Notes: generated from the sequence alone by a model not told the origin. 45,648 bases of DNA from an uncultured Myxococcales bacterium (GCA_903883645.1 CAISBR010000099.1:1-45648); one strand, 5' to 3'; counted from the stretch's first letter, positions 23,184-32,058 are shown. Translations and numbers: made by a program.

Positions 23184-24566
23184 ATGACTCTCGATTTTCG
23201 CCGATTCGCGGTGGTGGCGCTCAGCCTCGCCCTTGGCCCGACCTTGGCCATGCCGGTGCACGCAGACGCGCTGCCCCGCCCACTGCGCTGCACGCTCGAC
23301 CAGTGTTTTGTCCGCGCCAAGCAGCAATCGCCGCTGCTGGCGGCCGCGCGCCTGGGTATCGATCAATACGAAAGCAAGCTGCGCGAAGCCCAGTCGGCGT
23401 GGTATCCCAAGCTGGATGCAAGCGCGTTTGGCACGGCGCTCCCCGAGCTCAAGCCAGGCCACGACGGCTCAACGCCGCTGCAAGACTACGATTTCGGCAA
23501 GGTTGGCCCCCTCATCGTCAGCTCGCTGAGCATGGGGCAGACGCTGTTCACCTTCGGCAAGATTTCGACTCTAAAAGAGATGGCGCATCAGGGCATCGAC
23601 ATCGCCAAGCTGACCAACCACATTGCCGAAGACGAGATGCACTACCAGCTAGCGCGGGCGTGGTGGGGCTTGGTGCTGGCCGCTGAGCTGCACGATCTTG
23701 TGGCCGACGGCGCGCGGCTTTTGAAGGAGCAGCGCGAAAAAATCGAAAGAGCCCGCGATGATGGCGACGCTTCGTTTAATCAGGCCGATCTAGCCAAGCT
23801 CAACGTGTTTGCCGCCGATATCGAAGAAAAGGTGCGGCAATTCGAGCGTACGCGCGGCCTAGCCGAAGACGGCGTGCGACTGGCCATCCATGAACCCAAC
23901 GACTTGGCGATCGAGGCGGCGGGCGAGCTGACACCCGTGGTGGTACCGCCCGTGCCGATGGAGGCGGTCGAGACCCTGGCTCTGGCCAACTCGCCACGAC
24001 TGCTGGCCCAGCGGGGCGGCGTGCAAGTGCGACTGCTGCAAACTCAATTGGCGCGAAATCAGTTTTTGCCCGACTTTGTGCTGGTGGCCCGCTACGCCTA
24101 CACCTACGCGCCGACCCGCGCCGACTCGCAAGACTCGCTGGCGACAAACCCCAACAACTCGGCCACTTCGGGCGTGGGCGTCGCGCTGCGTTGGACCCTT
24201 GACCCGCTCCGCCAGATCGAAAAGCTAGAGCAGGCCAACCTGGATCTGAAGCAGGCCTCGCTCCTCGAACAGGGCGAACGGGCCAAGCTGCGCATGGATG
24301 TGAGGCAAATGTATCGCGAAATGACCGATGCGCGGGCGATGATCGATGTGCAAGAGCGCGCTTACAAATCGGCGCGCGGCTGGCTGACGGCCGAAAACCA
24401 AGCGTACGAAGACGGTTTTCAAGAGTTCGCCGAGGTACTGCGCGCCATGGAGGCCTATACCCGCCGGCGGATGGCCTACGCCGAGTCGATCTTTAACTAC
24501 AATGTGGCGGTGGCGGCGCTATCGCGGGCAGTAGGCATGGACCTGACTACCCTGACCGCCCACTGA
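23184..24566 (+). CDS. TolC-family outer membrane efflux protein
   Basis: 460 residues. A signal peptide (residues 1-26, cut near VHADALP) precedes two copies of the OEP repeat. Long amphipathic helices alternate with strands that would form the outer-membrane barrel (for example SSLSMGQTLFTFGKI in the first repeat and GVALRWTLDPLRQIEKL in the second). The AYKSARGWLTAENQAYEDGF segment is the conserved last-helix region of the family. TolC-type trimers form the exit duct for type I secretion and RND or ABC efflux. No inner-membrane pump or adaptor is adjacent, so the partner is unknown. Packed between the oxidoreductase (3 bases) and the MlaC-like gene (69 bases). Confidence 0.88.
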   Translation: MTLDFRRFAVVALSLALGPTLAMPVHADALPRPLRCTLDQCFVRAKQQSPLLAAARLGIDQYESKLREAQSAWYPKLDASAFGTALPELKPGHDGSTPLQDYDFGKVGPLIVSSLSMGQTLFTFGKISTLKEMAHQGIDIAKLTNHIAEDEMHYQLARAWWGLVLAAELHDLVADGARLLKEQREKIERARDDGDASFNQADLAKLNVFAADIEEKVRQFERTRGLAEDGVRLAIHEPNDLAIEAAGELTPVVVPPVPMEAVETLALANSPRLLAQRGGVQVRLLQTQLARNQFLPDFVLVARYAYTYAPTRADSQDSLATNPNNSATSGVGVALRWTLDPLRQIEKLEQANLDLKQASLLEQGERAKLRMDVRQMYREMTDARAMIDVQERAYKSARGWLTAENQAYEDGFQEFAEVLRAMEAYTRRRMAYAESIFNYNVAVAALSRAVGMDLTTLTAH

Positions 24567-24635
24567 ATCGCCACGGCAAGGCCGGCGTTGCACGACTCGA
24601 CGCCACCTCGGCGCCCCTAGGTCCCAAGGATGATC

Positions 24636-25289
24636 ATGCACAAGCTCACTGCGCTGATTCTGGTTTCGCTTTTCGCCCTGCCCAGTCTGGCCGTGGCCGC
24701 GCCCAAGGCCGCCAAGTCAGCGCCTGCCACTGCGCCGGCAACGGCTGCCACAGGTGCCCATAAACCCGCTGGAGATCCTCAGAAATTTATCGCAGGGCTG
24801 TCGGCCAAGCTCGACCAGCAGTCCAAGGCCACGGCGGATCTCGCAGCGCTGCACAAGGCCATTGGCGATGAATTGCAGGGCATCATCGATTTTGCCGAGA
24901 TGGCCAAGCTGACCCTGCCGGCGCAATGGGACGGACTGCAGGCCGAGCAGCGTACTGAGTTTACACAGCTATTAACCAAGATGGTTATCAACACCTACGT
25001 CAAGCGCTTCAAGCCCGGCACGCCGGTCGAGATCAGCTACAAGCAGACTCGCCCCCTGCCGGCCGGCCGCAGCGAGGTGCAAACGGTGCTGAAAGTCAAA
25101 AACACCAGTGCCGACGTGAATTACCAGCTGTTGCCGGGCGACGGCCGCTGGTGGGTGTTCGACATCGTGGTCGACGACGCCAGCCAAGTGCAGTCGTATC
25201 GGCAAAACTTTGCTAAGATCTTGAATAAAGAAGGCTGGAACGGGCTAATTGCGCGGATGAAGAAGGCCGCCGACAAGAAGACCTCGTAA
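24636..25289 (+). CDS. MlaC/Ttg2D-family periplasmic protein
   Basis: 217 residues. The second of two in-frame ATGs (24636) is chosen because AAGGA then lies 5 bases upstream; the first (24630) would have only 2. A signal peptide ends near AVAAPKA, followed by an Ala/Pro-rich linker. The mature domain (residues ~45-215) matches MlaC: DFAEMAKLTL, LQAEQRTEFTQLLTKMVINTYVKRF, then a strand pair ending WWVFDIVVDDASQVQSYRQNFAKIL. MlaC shuttles phospholipids between membranes, and the related HpnM acts in hopanoid transport. The other mla genes are absent here; instead it sits between a TolC-family protein and a barrel protein, suggesting a lipid or lipid-linked cargo. Confidence 0.87.
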   Translation: MHKLTALILVSLFALPSLAVAAPKAAKSAPATAPATAATGAHKPAGDPQKFIAGLSAKLDQQSKATADLAALHKAIGDELQGIIDFAEMAKLTLPAQWDGLQAEQRTEFTQLLTKMVINTYVKRFKPGTPVEISYKQTRPLPAGRSEVQTVLKVKNTSADVNYQLLPGDGRWWVFDIVVDDASQVQSYRQNFAKILNKEGWNGLIARMKKAADKKTS

Positions 25290-25305
25290 CCGCAAAAGGG
25301 ACTGC

Positions 25306-26214
25306 ATGATCGGCAATCGCTACGGGATTCTAATGCTTGCGGCAAGCTCGTGGCTGCTGTTGTGCGGTATGGGGCCGTACCGCTCGGCCGGCGCAGGCAC
25401 CTCGTCGCTTGGCCTAGCCGATGCCCAGGTTGCTTCGGGTGTGGCCAGCGCGGCGCTGTACAGCAACCCGGCCGGCATGAGCCAAGTGCAGCACTCGGTC
25501 TTCGAAACCGGCTTTGCCCGCTCGGGGCAGGCCGGTTCTGGAGCACCATTCGTTAGTTACGTTGACTCGACCTCGGCCTGGGGCTTGGCAGCGGGCGTGG
25601 GTTATGCGGGCGAGCTCGGCTGGTCGACGGACGCCCCCATCCGCCGCGGCCACGACGTGCGCATGGGTCTAAGCATGGGCGGCCAAAGCGAAACCACTCG
25701 CCTGCTGGTGGGCGCCTCGGCGCGCTATCTCAACATCACCCAAGGCGGCCACAACGTCGACGGCTGGACCGGCGATCTGGGTGTTACGGTGGGTCTGCAG
25801 AACCTGCGCCTAGGCGCGGTGGTGCACAACGGCCTGCAGCTCGATCCGCGCGAGGCGCCGCGGCGGGTGGCCGTGGGCGCAGCCTTTGTGGGTACGCAAC
25901 TGGTGGCCGAAGCGTCGGGCTCCTGGGGCGTAAGCAACCGCGACACGGCCCTGCCGGGCGACGGCGATGGCCAGAGCTACCGCGCCGGAATCGGCTATCA
26001 AGTGGGGGCCGAGGGCTTACAACTGCGCGCCGGCTATCAGTTTGATCAGATCGTGCGCGGTGATCCGACTCGGCACTGGGTCTGCGGTGGCCTGTCGTGG
26101 CGCACCACCAAGGCCGGTATCGACTTTGGCGGTGGCGTCGATGCGGCGAACCAGCACGCCACCATGGTATCGGTCAGCGTCGTGGTGCTGGTGCCCACCG
26201 AAATTTCGGAGTAG
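25306..26214 (+). CDS. Outer-membrane beta-barrel protein (FadL/PorV-like)
   Basis: 302 residues, predicted signal peptide at residues 1-28, then glycine-rich alternating strands throughout with an aromatic-poor barrel pattern. The segment SLGLADAQVASGVASAALYSNPAGMSQV carries the NPAG motif seen near the N-terminus of FadL- and PorV-type proteins. FadL proteins take up hydrophobic compounds; PorV-type proteins serve secretion systems. GGGA lies 4 bases before the ATG at 25306. It starts 16 bases after the MlaC-like gene and stops 3 bases before the STT3-like gene, so all belong to one operon. The transported substrate is unknown. Confidence 0.72.
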   Translation: MIGNRYGILMLAASSWLLLCGMGPYRSAGAGTSSLGLADAQVASGVASAALYSNPAGMSQVQHSVFETGFARSGQAGSGAPFVSYVDSTSAWGLAAGVGYAGELGWSTDAPIRRGHDVRMGLSMGGQSETTRLLVGASARYLNITQGGHNVDGWTGDLGVTVGLQNLRLGAVVHNGLQLDPREAPRRVAVGAAFVGTQLVAEASGSWGVSNRDTALPGDGDGQSYRAGIGYQVGAEGLQLRAGYQFDQIVRGDPTRHWVCGGLSWRTTKAGIDFGGGVDAANQHATMVSVSVVVLVPTEISE

Positions 26215-26217
26215 CGC

Positions 26218-28368
26218 GTGCTAGGCAAAGTGGTGCACCCACGGCTCGTTCTGGTGCTGGTGGCGCTGCTTACCGCCGCGCTGCGTCTGCGCAATGTGCT
26301 CGATCTAGACTGGCAGGGGCGCTGGATCGCCGTAAGTGGCGACTCGTGGTACCATGTGCGGCGAATTCTGTGGCAGGCGCAGGGCTACGGACCGCTGCAC
26401 AACGACGCCTGGGTCCACGTGCCCGATGGCAACGTAGCAGTGTGGCCCGATGGCTTTGACGCTCTGGGCGCCGGTCTGTGCGCGCTGCTTGGCGCCGACC
26501 GCAATGCCGCACTGTGGAGCGGTTACGTGCTGGTGACGCTGCTGGCGGTAGCGACAGCCGTGCTGGCGGCCCATCTGGCCGGTAGGCTCAGCCAGGCCCC
26601 GCAGCGAACGCGCGCCCTAGCGGTGGCGGGTCTGCTGGTGGCGTGCCATCCCGGGCTGCACAACTACACGCAGGTGGGCAAGATTGATCACCACGCCGCC
26701 GAGCCGCTGGCGACCTTTGCCGCACTCGCGGTGCTGCTGTCTCTGCGAACTAGTGCAAATCGTTTCAGGCTTGGTGGGGCCGTGGCGCTGCTGCTGGGGC
26801 CGCTGCTGTTGTGGCCCTCGTCGGCGATGACGGTGGGGCTGCTGGCGGGGCTGGCGGGTCTCGCGCTGCTGGCGACAGAACCCGCGGAGCGGCGCGGCTT
26901 TGGTCGGCGTCTGGCGGCAGTTTTTGGTGTGGCGAGTGTGCTGGCCGTGCCGCTAGCTCTGGCGTCGCCGCTCGGGCACGGCGGTGCCGTGGTGGCCGAG
27001 GGCTTGTCGCTGCTGCAGCCGGGTCTGCTGGGGCTGGCAGCGGTAGCGCTGTCCGCGACGACCTTGGGTGTAGGCTTGGTTGGGCGTGTCCGTAGCGGGC
27101 TACAAGCTCTTATCGTTGCAGGCATTTTGCTGGCACTGTGGGCGCCGGGCCGCCAAGCCCTGTTCGGCGGTGGCGATTTTATGGCGGGCAAAGGCTACGT
27201 CGGCCTTATCGCCGAGTCGACCTCAAGCGCCGAAACTGGAGTGCTGGGGACCCTGAAACTGCTGGGTTGGCCCATCCTTGCGACCCCATTGCTGCTGCTG
27301 TGGGCACTGCGGCAGCGCGAGCAGCGGGCGACGCTCGTGACGTGGAGCGCGGCGCTGGCGATCACGACCGCCTTGGGTCTGCTGCAGCAACGGTTTGCGA
27401 CGCTGTCGGCCGTGCCGCTGGCCGTGCTGGCGGGGGCCGCGCTGAGCGACTGGGCGGCTAAGCAGCCGCGCCCGGGACTGATCTATGCCGGCGCGGCGCT
27501 GGCTTTGCTGCCCGGGCTGACCGATGTTGCGAGCCGGGCGCTGCCGATCGCGCGGCGGGTGCCCGTGTGGCAGGCCCTCGATTGGCTGCACCACCACGCC
27601 CCTTCGCCAGGCGAGCCATGGAACCCAACCAGCAAGCCAAGTTACGCAGTCATGGCCGGTTGGGGCTTCGGCCACGATCTGCTCACTTGGGGCGGCCAAG
27701 CCAACGTGTGCAGCCCGCTCATCGCACCGGGGCAGACGGCGGGGCTCGATGCGTGCGCCGATCTGATCTTGGCCACGGGCGATCGCCCCGATCTGGTCGC
27801 AAAGCACCACATTCGCTACTGGATTGCCACGCAAGTGCCGTCGGCCTCGCTGCGTGCCTACGGTGTGGCCCGCGGTGCAGCGGCCGAGCGCTACGTGATC
27901 GACGCCGCAGACGGTGGCCGCAGCCTCAGCGCCGAGGCCGAGTGCAGCAATGCACAAGTACTTTTTTACGCCAATGGCAGCGCCAGCCCCGACGGTCGCT
28001 GTGCGGCTCGACCCGAGTGGCGCCTGGCCTTTGCCGCTCCAGGTGAACGCGCCAAAGTGTTCGAACGCGTGGCCGGGGCACAGCTAATCGGCAGCGGCTG
28101 CCAAGCCAGCGAGCGACCGCGCGCCGAAGTGGTACTGCAGCTTGGCGATCAAGGCGTGCGCTGGTTGGCGTTTGGCGAGCGTGGGCCTGGCGGCCGCTGG
28201 TCGGTGCGCGTGCCGTGGTCGACCGATCGGCAGCCCGGCCAAGTGCGGGTGATCGAAGTGAAAGCCGGATGCGGCACCCTGTACCCCGTGCAGATCAGCG
28301 AAACTGCGGTACAAGCGGGGACCACGGTCGATCTGAGCACCCCCGCCAGCCCGGTCGGGCAGCCATGA
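26218..28368 (+). CDS. STT3/PglB/AglB-like oligosaccharyltransferase with altered WWDYG motif
   Basis: 716 residues: about 11-13 membrane helices (to ~residue 450) and a C-terminal globular domain. STT3-family hallmarks in order: Asp42 in DSWYHVRRI (first-loop metal ligand), Asp157-His158-His159 in GKIDHHAAE (the archaeal/bacterial DHH), Glu339 in STSSAETGV (SVSE/TIxE position in the fifth loop). The acceptor-recognition motif WWDYG reads GWGFG at 481-485 (VMAGWGFGHDLLTWGGQ), so its Asp is lost, while the following GH, GG and NV context is family-like. STT3 enzymes move a lipid-linked glycan to Asn in NxS/T sequons in the periplasm. The start is GTG 26218 with GGAG 6 bases upstream. Last gene of the envelope operon. 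No lipid-linked glycan assembly cluster is visible. Confidence 0.78.
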   Translation: MLGKVVHPRLVLVLVALLTAALRLRNVLDLDWQGRWIAVSGDSWYHVRRILWQAQGYGPLHNDAWVHVPDGNVAVWPDGFDALGAGLCALLGADRNAALWSGYVLVTLLAVATAVLAAHLAGRLSQAPQRTRALAVAGLLVACHPGLHNYTQVGKIDHHAAEPLATFAALAVLLSLRTSANRFRLGGAVALLLGPLLLWPSSAMTVGLLAGLAGLALLATEPAERRGFGRRLAAVFGVASVLAVPLALASPLGHGGAVVAEGLSLLQPGLLGLAAVALSATTLGVGLVGRVRSGLQALIVAGILLALWAPGRQALFGGGDFMAGKGYVGLIAESTSSAETGVLGTLKLLGWPILATPLLLLWALRQREQRATLVTWSAALAITTALGLLQQRFATLSAVPLAVLAGAALSDWAAKQPRPGLIYAGAALALLPGLTDVASRALPIARRVPVWQALDWLHHHAPSPGEPWNPTSKPSYAVMAGWGFGHDLLTWGGQANVCSPLIAPGQTAGLDACADLILATGDRPDLVAKHHIRYWIATQVPSASLRAYGVARGAAAERYVIDAADGGRSLSAEAECSNAQVLFYANGSASPDGRCAARPEWRLAFAAPGERAKVFERVAGAQLIGSGCQASERPRAEVVLQLGDQGVRWLAFGERGPGGRWSVRVPWSTDRQPGQVRVIEVKAGCGTLYPVQISETAVQAGTTVDLSTPASPVGQP

Positions 28369-28512
28369 AAAAAGTTGCAGGTTCCCGGCCGCAGCGTAGA
28401 TCGCCAAGCGGCACCGCGCGTCGATGGTCTTGCCCTGCCAGCACGCGCCGTGCGGTGGGGGCTGGCGACGCCCGCCAAAGTCACGGGCAAAGGCCCAATG
28501 TGCAATCGGCGC

Positions 28513-28541
28513 TTGACGGGGGGTTGCCCCGAAACTAGCAT
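28513..28541 (+). promoter_or_regulatory. Sigma-70 type promoter upstream of the AgmX/PglI-family gene
   Basis: TTGACG (28513-28518), a 17-base spacer and TAGCAT (28536-28541): a good match with ideal spacing. The spacer contains a small GGGG-TTG-CCCC hairpin. A start site near 28548 would give an ~80-base leader before the ATG at 28629. The remaining ~145 bases after the STT3-like gene hold nothing recognisable except a short Arg-rich frame that I do not believe. Confidence 0.6.
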
Positions 28542-28628
28542 CGCGGCCCGGTTTGGTCCGACCTGCGTTCGGTCGCGCCCAGCCCAGCCCCTCCGAGCCG
28601 ATCCCTGGTCGGCCGAGCGTGGAGAGAC

Positions 28629-30425
28629 ATGAGCGGCGGAGCCATCTTAGCAATCATCGGCAGCCTTATCGCGCTGCTTGGCACCAACCTCGGCATGGGC
28701 GGCGGCGGAGCAGACTCTGACCCGTCGGCATGGCGCAACCTGTTCTCAGCCATCTACATCGAAGAGTTCGGATACAAAGGTATCGCCGGATTCCAGATCT
28801 GGACGGGTCAGGTTTCGCTATTGTTGTCGCTGGTTTCAGTGGCACTCGGCGCGATGATCTTCAAACAGCGCAAGCGAAAATTCGGTTGGGGCATCGCTGC
28901 GGCGGGCCTTATCCAGATCGTGCTGGCCTGGCTGACCTACGACAAGGTCTACAGCATCGTGCCCTGCAAGGCGATGGAACTGGCCTTCTGCGACGCGACG
29001 GGCGGTCTAATTCCAGAGACTTACGTTCACCTGAACGGTCTGATCTGGATGGTGTTCGGCTCGGTGCTCGCCTTCTTCGGTGGCCTGACGGCAGTGGCCT
29101 CGTTCGACGAGTACCACAAAGAGCAGCGCTTCTTGCGCGTCGCCCTGGGCTGGAACGATCAAACCGTGGTTGAGAAGGTGTTCTTTGTCCCCACCGTGGT
29201 AACGGTCGGCGAAGACAATAAGAACACACTGCAATTGGCCGCCAACGGCATCAGCTCGCACGTGCTCTTTACGCCCGGCGCGAACGAGCACTACCAACTC
29301 GCGGTGCCGAAGGGCGCATCGGGCACGCTGACGATCGGCGGCAACGAGGTCGATGCGACCGGCAGCCACCCGATCACGCGCGGCGACTCGGGTGTGATCT
29401 CGTTCGAAAACGGCATTGATCTGCACTTTAACTTTACCGGCGCCCAGCCCGGCGCGCTGGTGGGCACGCATCGCACCCGCAATGCGGCGCTGGCCGTGTC
29501 GTTCGCGACGGTAATGTCCGTGTTCTTCGTGCTGTTTATCGGCGTGAACTCGGTGGCCAAGAACGACGAAGACCGGCTCGAAAGCGAAGCTTTGGCGCAA
29601 AAGAACCGCGGCTTGATCGAAGTCGCCGTCGAGCAAAAAGAAGAAGAGAAGCCCGAAGAGATCAAGCCCGAGGGCGAAGACGAAGACACCACGGCCAAGA
29701 AGGCGGGTGGCGAAGAAGGCAAGTTTGGCGATCCCGACAAGGACCCGAACAAGCAGAGCAAAGTGCCCAAGATGGACGGGCCGATGCGCGACAAGGTCGA
29801 CGTCAAGAACATCGGCATTGCCAAGGTCTTGGGCGGTCCGCAGGCGATGACCGGCGCGCTCGGCAACATCCTGGCCGGCGACACAGGCGCGATCAGCAGC
29901 AAAATGGCCGTCGCGATGTCGGGCGAAGGCGGCGAGCTCGTCATCGGCCACGGCTCAGGCGGCATGGGCTTCCGCGGCACCGGCTCGGGCGGCGGCGGCG
30001 AAGGCTACGGTCGTTTGCACGGCCTCGGCTCGATCGACACGGGCGGCGGCACTGGCCGCAATGCCGACATGGGCATCGGCCGCAAGGCGAGCAAGAAGGT
30101 CGCCAAGCTCAACATTGCCCAGGGCAATTCGACCGGCGGCTGCGACAAGGGCGACATCAGCAAGAACGTGCGCGCTCGCGCCGTAAGCCTGCGCGCGTGC
30201 TACGAAACCCAGCTCATGGCCAAGCCTGACCTCAGCGGCAAGATCACCGTGCAATGGACGATCACGGGCGACGGCTCGGTGGCCAACGACAAGATCGTCG
30301 ACGACTCGATGAAGAACACCGCCGTGTCGGACTGCGTGCTGCGCGCAATCCGCCATATCAAGTTCTTGAAGCCGGAAGCAGGCGTGTGCGTGATTCAGTG
30401 GCCGTTCGTGTTTAATCCGGGCTAA
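28629..30425 (+). CDS. AgmX/PglI-family envelope protein with multi-helix N-terminus and TonB-like C-terminus
   Basis: 598 residues; GGAGAG lies 2 bases before the ATG. Four membrane helices fall in residues 1-155, then a beta-rich cytoplasmic domain at ~165-275 (LGWNDQTVVEKVFFVPTVVTVGEDNKNTLQL) that resembles the regulatory domain found before the anchor in AgmX/PglI proteins. A fifth helix (~285-308) leads into an acidic, Lys/Glu-rich linker, a Gly-rich region (GSGGMGFRGTGSGGGG) and the AgmX/PglI C-terminal domain (~505-598; ISKNVRARAVSLRACYETQL, ITGDGSVANDKIV), a TonB-like fold with conserved cysteines. AgmX (GltJ) and GltG in Myxococcus carry this domain in the gliding machinery, linking inner and outer membranes. 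Its own promoter lies upstream. Exact role unknown. Confidence 0.8.
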   Translation: MSGGAILAIIGSLIALLGTNLGMGGGGADSDPSAWRNLFSAIYIEEFGYKGIAGFQIWTGQVSLLLSLVSVALGAMIFKQRKRKFGWGIAAAGLIQIVLAWLTYDKVYSIVPCKAMELAFCDATGGLIPETYVHLNGLIWMVFGSVLAFFGGLTAVASFDEYHKEQRFLRVALGWNDQTVVEKVFFVPTVVTVGEDNKNTLQLAANGISSHVLFTPGANEHYQLAVPKGASGTLTIGGNEVDATGSHPITRGDSGVISFENGIDLHFNFTGAQPGALVGTHRTRNAALAVSFATVMSVFFVLFIGVNSVAKNDEDRLESEALAQKNRGLIEVAVEQKEEEKPEEIKPEGEDEDTTAKKAGGEEGKFGDPDKDPNKQSKVPKMDGPMRDKVDVKNIGIAKVLGGPQAMTGALGNILAGDTGAISSKMAVAMSGEGGELVIGHGSGGMGFRGTGSGGGGEGYGRLHGLGSIDTGGGTGRNADMGIGRKASKKVAKLNIAQGNSTGGCDKGDISKNVRARAVSLRACYETQLMAKPDLSGKITVQWTITGDGSVANDKIVDDSMKNTAVSDCVLRAIRHIKFLKPEAGVCVIQWPFVFNPG

Positions 30426-30512
30426 GCGGTCAAGAATGAGAATGTGCGCAGGGCGCTGGGGCAACTCGGCGCCTTGCTGCTTTTTGACGCTGTTTCGCAC
30501 GCTTGGCCCCCC

Positions 30513-30542
30513 TTGCCCTGCCTCACCATGCCGCGCTACGCT
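30513..30542 (+). promoter_or_regulatory. Candidate promoter for the cysteine-repeat lipoprotein
   Basis: TTGCCC (30513-30518), an 18-base spacer and TACGCT (30537-30542), about 50 bases before the ATG at 30592. A TTGACG at 30484-30489 lies nearby, but the -10 position after it is all C, so it was not chosen. Confidence 0.3.
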
Positions 30543-30591
30543 TGGGGCTGCGGGCGGGCCAACCACGAGCCGGCGAACACGGGGTACACTC

Positions 30592-32058
30592 ATGAAATAC
30601 TTGGCAATTCTTGGACTAACCCTGGTAACGACGGCGTGCGGCGCGAGTGGCAGCAGTGGCGGCGGCGGCGTAGTCACCCCCGGCGGCGCGCCCGGCACGG
30701 CGTGTGACAGCAACTCGACCAACATGGGCTGTTATGCGGTCGGCGATCAGAGCCACCGCGTGCAATGCGACGGCACCGGCGTGTGGAAAGACCTGGGCGC
30801 GTGCGGCGCCAACCAGTACTGCAACGTACAGGCCGACGCCAGCGACTCGACCGGCGTGAAGAAGCTCGCGATCTGCGTAGCCAATTCGACCGGCGGACTC
30901 GATGTAGTGAGCGGTGGCGACACGGGCAGCACCACCGGCGACAGCAGCGGCGGCCAAGACCTGGTCATCGCCAAAGACGGCACCAAGGCCGACACCACGA
31001 CCAAGGCCGACACGACCTGCACCAAGCAGTGCAGCGGCAAGCAATGCGGCGACGACGGCTGCGGCGGCAAGTGCGGCACCTGCACGGGCGGCAAGACCTG
31101 CAACAGCAGCGGCGTGTGCGTGGGCGGCGGCAGCCTGCAAGTGGGCAGCAGCTGCTTTGCCAACGCCACCGGCTGCCCGAGCGGCAGCAAGTGCGCGATC
31201 GCCGGCGACTTAAGCGACTACACCTGCCAGACCAACCGCACGGCCGGCCAGAGCTGCGGCCCCGGCCTGGGCGAGTGTGCCGACGGCGCGACCTGCAGCT
31301 TTACCGACAGCGGCAAGACGGCCATGAAGTGCTACGCCGACGTCAAAACCGGCGGGGCGTGCGGCCAGTACGGCTTTGGCATGTGCGCGACCGGCAGCAC
31401 CTGCTCGTGGACCAGCACCGCTGCCACCTCGGCCAAGTGCTACGCCGACTCGGGCTCGGGCGGCACCTGCGGCGGCGTGGGCTTGGGCGGGTGCAGCGCC
31501 GGGCTAACCTGCTTCCCCACCTCGGCAACCGACCCCACCTTTACCTGCCAAACCGCTGGAAGCCCTGGAGCGGGCTGCGGTTACGGCATCGGCGGCTGCG
31601 TCGACACCGCGGACTGTGTGTGGGACAGCAGCGCCAAAAGCTCCGCCTCGTGCTACGCCTGGGGCAGCAGCGGCCAGACCTGTGGCGATTACGCCGCGCC
31701 GTCGTCATGCAGCGGCTTTGCCTCGTGCGTGCCCGACTCGGCCGACCAGAGCGCGACCGGCACGTGCATGAGCGTCAAGTTCAGCGGCGAAGAGTGCGGC
31801 TACGGTATCGGCTTTTGCGCTGGGTTCTTGGGGTGCTCGTACATCGACGACACGCAGACGACGGCCAAGTGCCTGCCCGCCTTGGGCATGGGCGAGACCT
31901 GCGGCGGCACCACCACCTGCCTACCGGGCCTGGCCTGCGTGCCCGCAGCCGCCGGCGACACCACCGGCACCTGCAAAGACTACTGCGAGGCGGCCAGCAA
32001 ATACGGCGACGGCACCTGCGACAGCTGCCTGCTGCCCGACAGCGACTGCTTCAAGTAG
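30592..32058 (+). CDS. Cysteine-rich repeat lipoprotein
   Basis: 488 residues. The ATG at 30592 gives a short signal ending TTAC (Cys16); the frame is open to 30436 but that part is not signal-like. After a Gly/Ser linker there is a ~80-residue Cys-containing unit, a Thr/Lys/Asp linker (TKADTTTKADTT), then CSGKQCGDDGCGGKCGTC, a motif common in Myxococcota/Bradymonadales surface proteins. From ~residue 178 about seven repeats of ~40 residues follow. Each carries four cysteines in a pattern like SCG(x5)GxC(x5)C(x9-12)C (GQSCGPGLGECADGATC, GGACGQYGFGMCATGSTC, GGTCGGVGLGGCSAGLTC, GAGCGYGIGGC and so on). Probably disulfide-stapled, surface-exposed and elongated. Function unknown. Converges with the hydrolase lipoprotein. 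Confidence 0.8.
   Translation: MKYLAILGLTLVTTACGASGSSGGGGVVTPGGAPGTACDSNSTNMGCYAVGDQSHRVQCDGTGVWKDLGACGANQYCNVQADASDSTGVKKLAICVANSTGGLDVVSGGDTGSTTGDSSGGQDLVIAKDGTKADTTTKADTTCTKQCSGKQCGDDGCGGKCGTCTGGKTCNSSGVCVGGGSLQVGSSCFANATGCPSGSKCAIAGDLSDYTCQTNRTAGQSCGPGLGECADGATCSFTDSGKTAMKCYADVKTGGACGQYGFGMCATGSTCSWTSTAATSAKCYADSGSGGTCGGVGLGGCSAGLTCFPTSATDPTFTCQTAGSPGAGCGYGIGGCVDTADCVWDSSAKSSASCYAWGSSGQTCGDYAAPSSCSGFASCVPDSADQSATGTCMSVKFSGEECGYGIGFCAGFLGCSYIDDTQTTAKCLPALGMGETCGGTTTCLPGLACVPAAAGDTTGTCKDYCEAASKYGDGTCDSCLLPDSDCFK

Noticed and set aside
28365..28538. 57-codon frame whose ATG overlaps the STT3-like stop (ATGA)
   Set aside because: Arg/Ser/Pro-rich without motif, and its 3' end contains the strong promoter of the next gene, so more likely non-coding.
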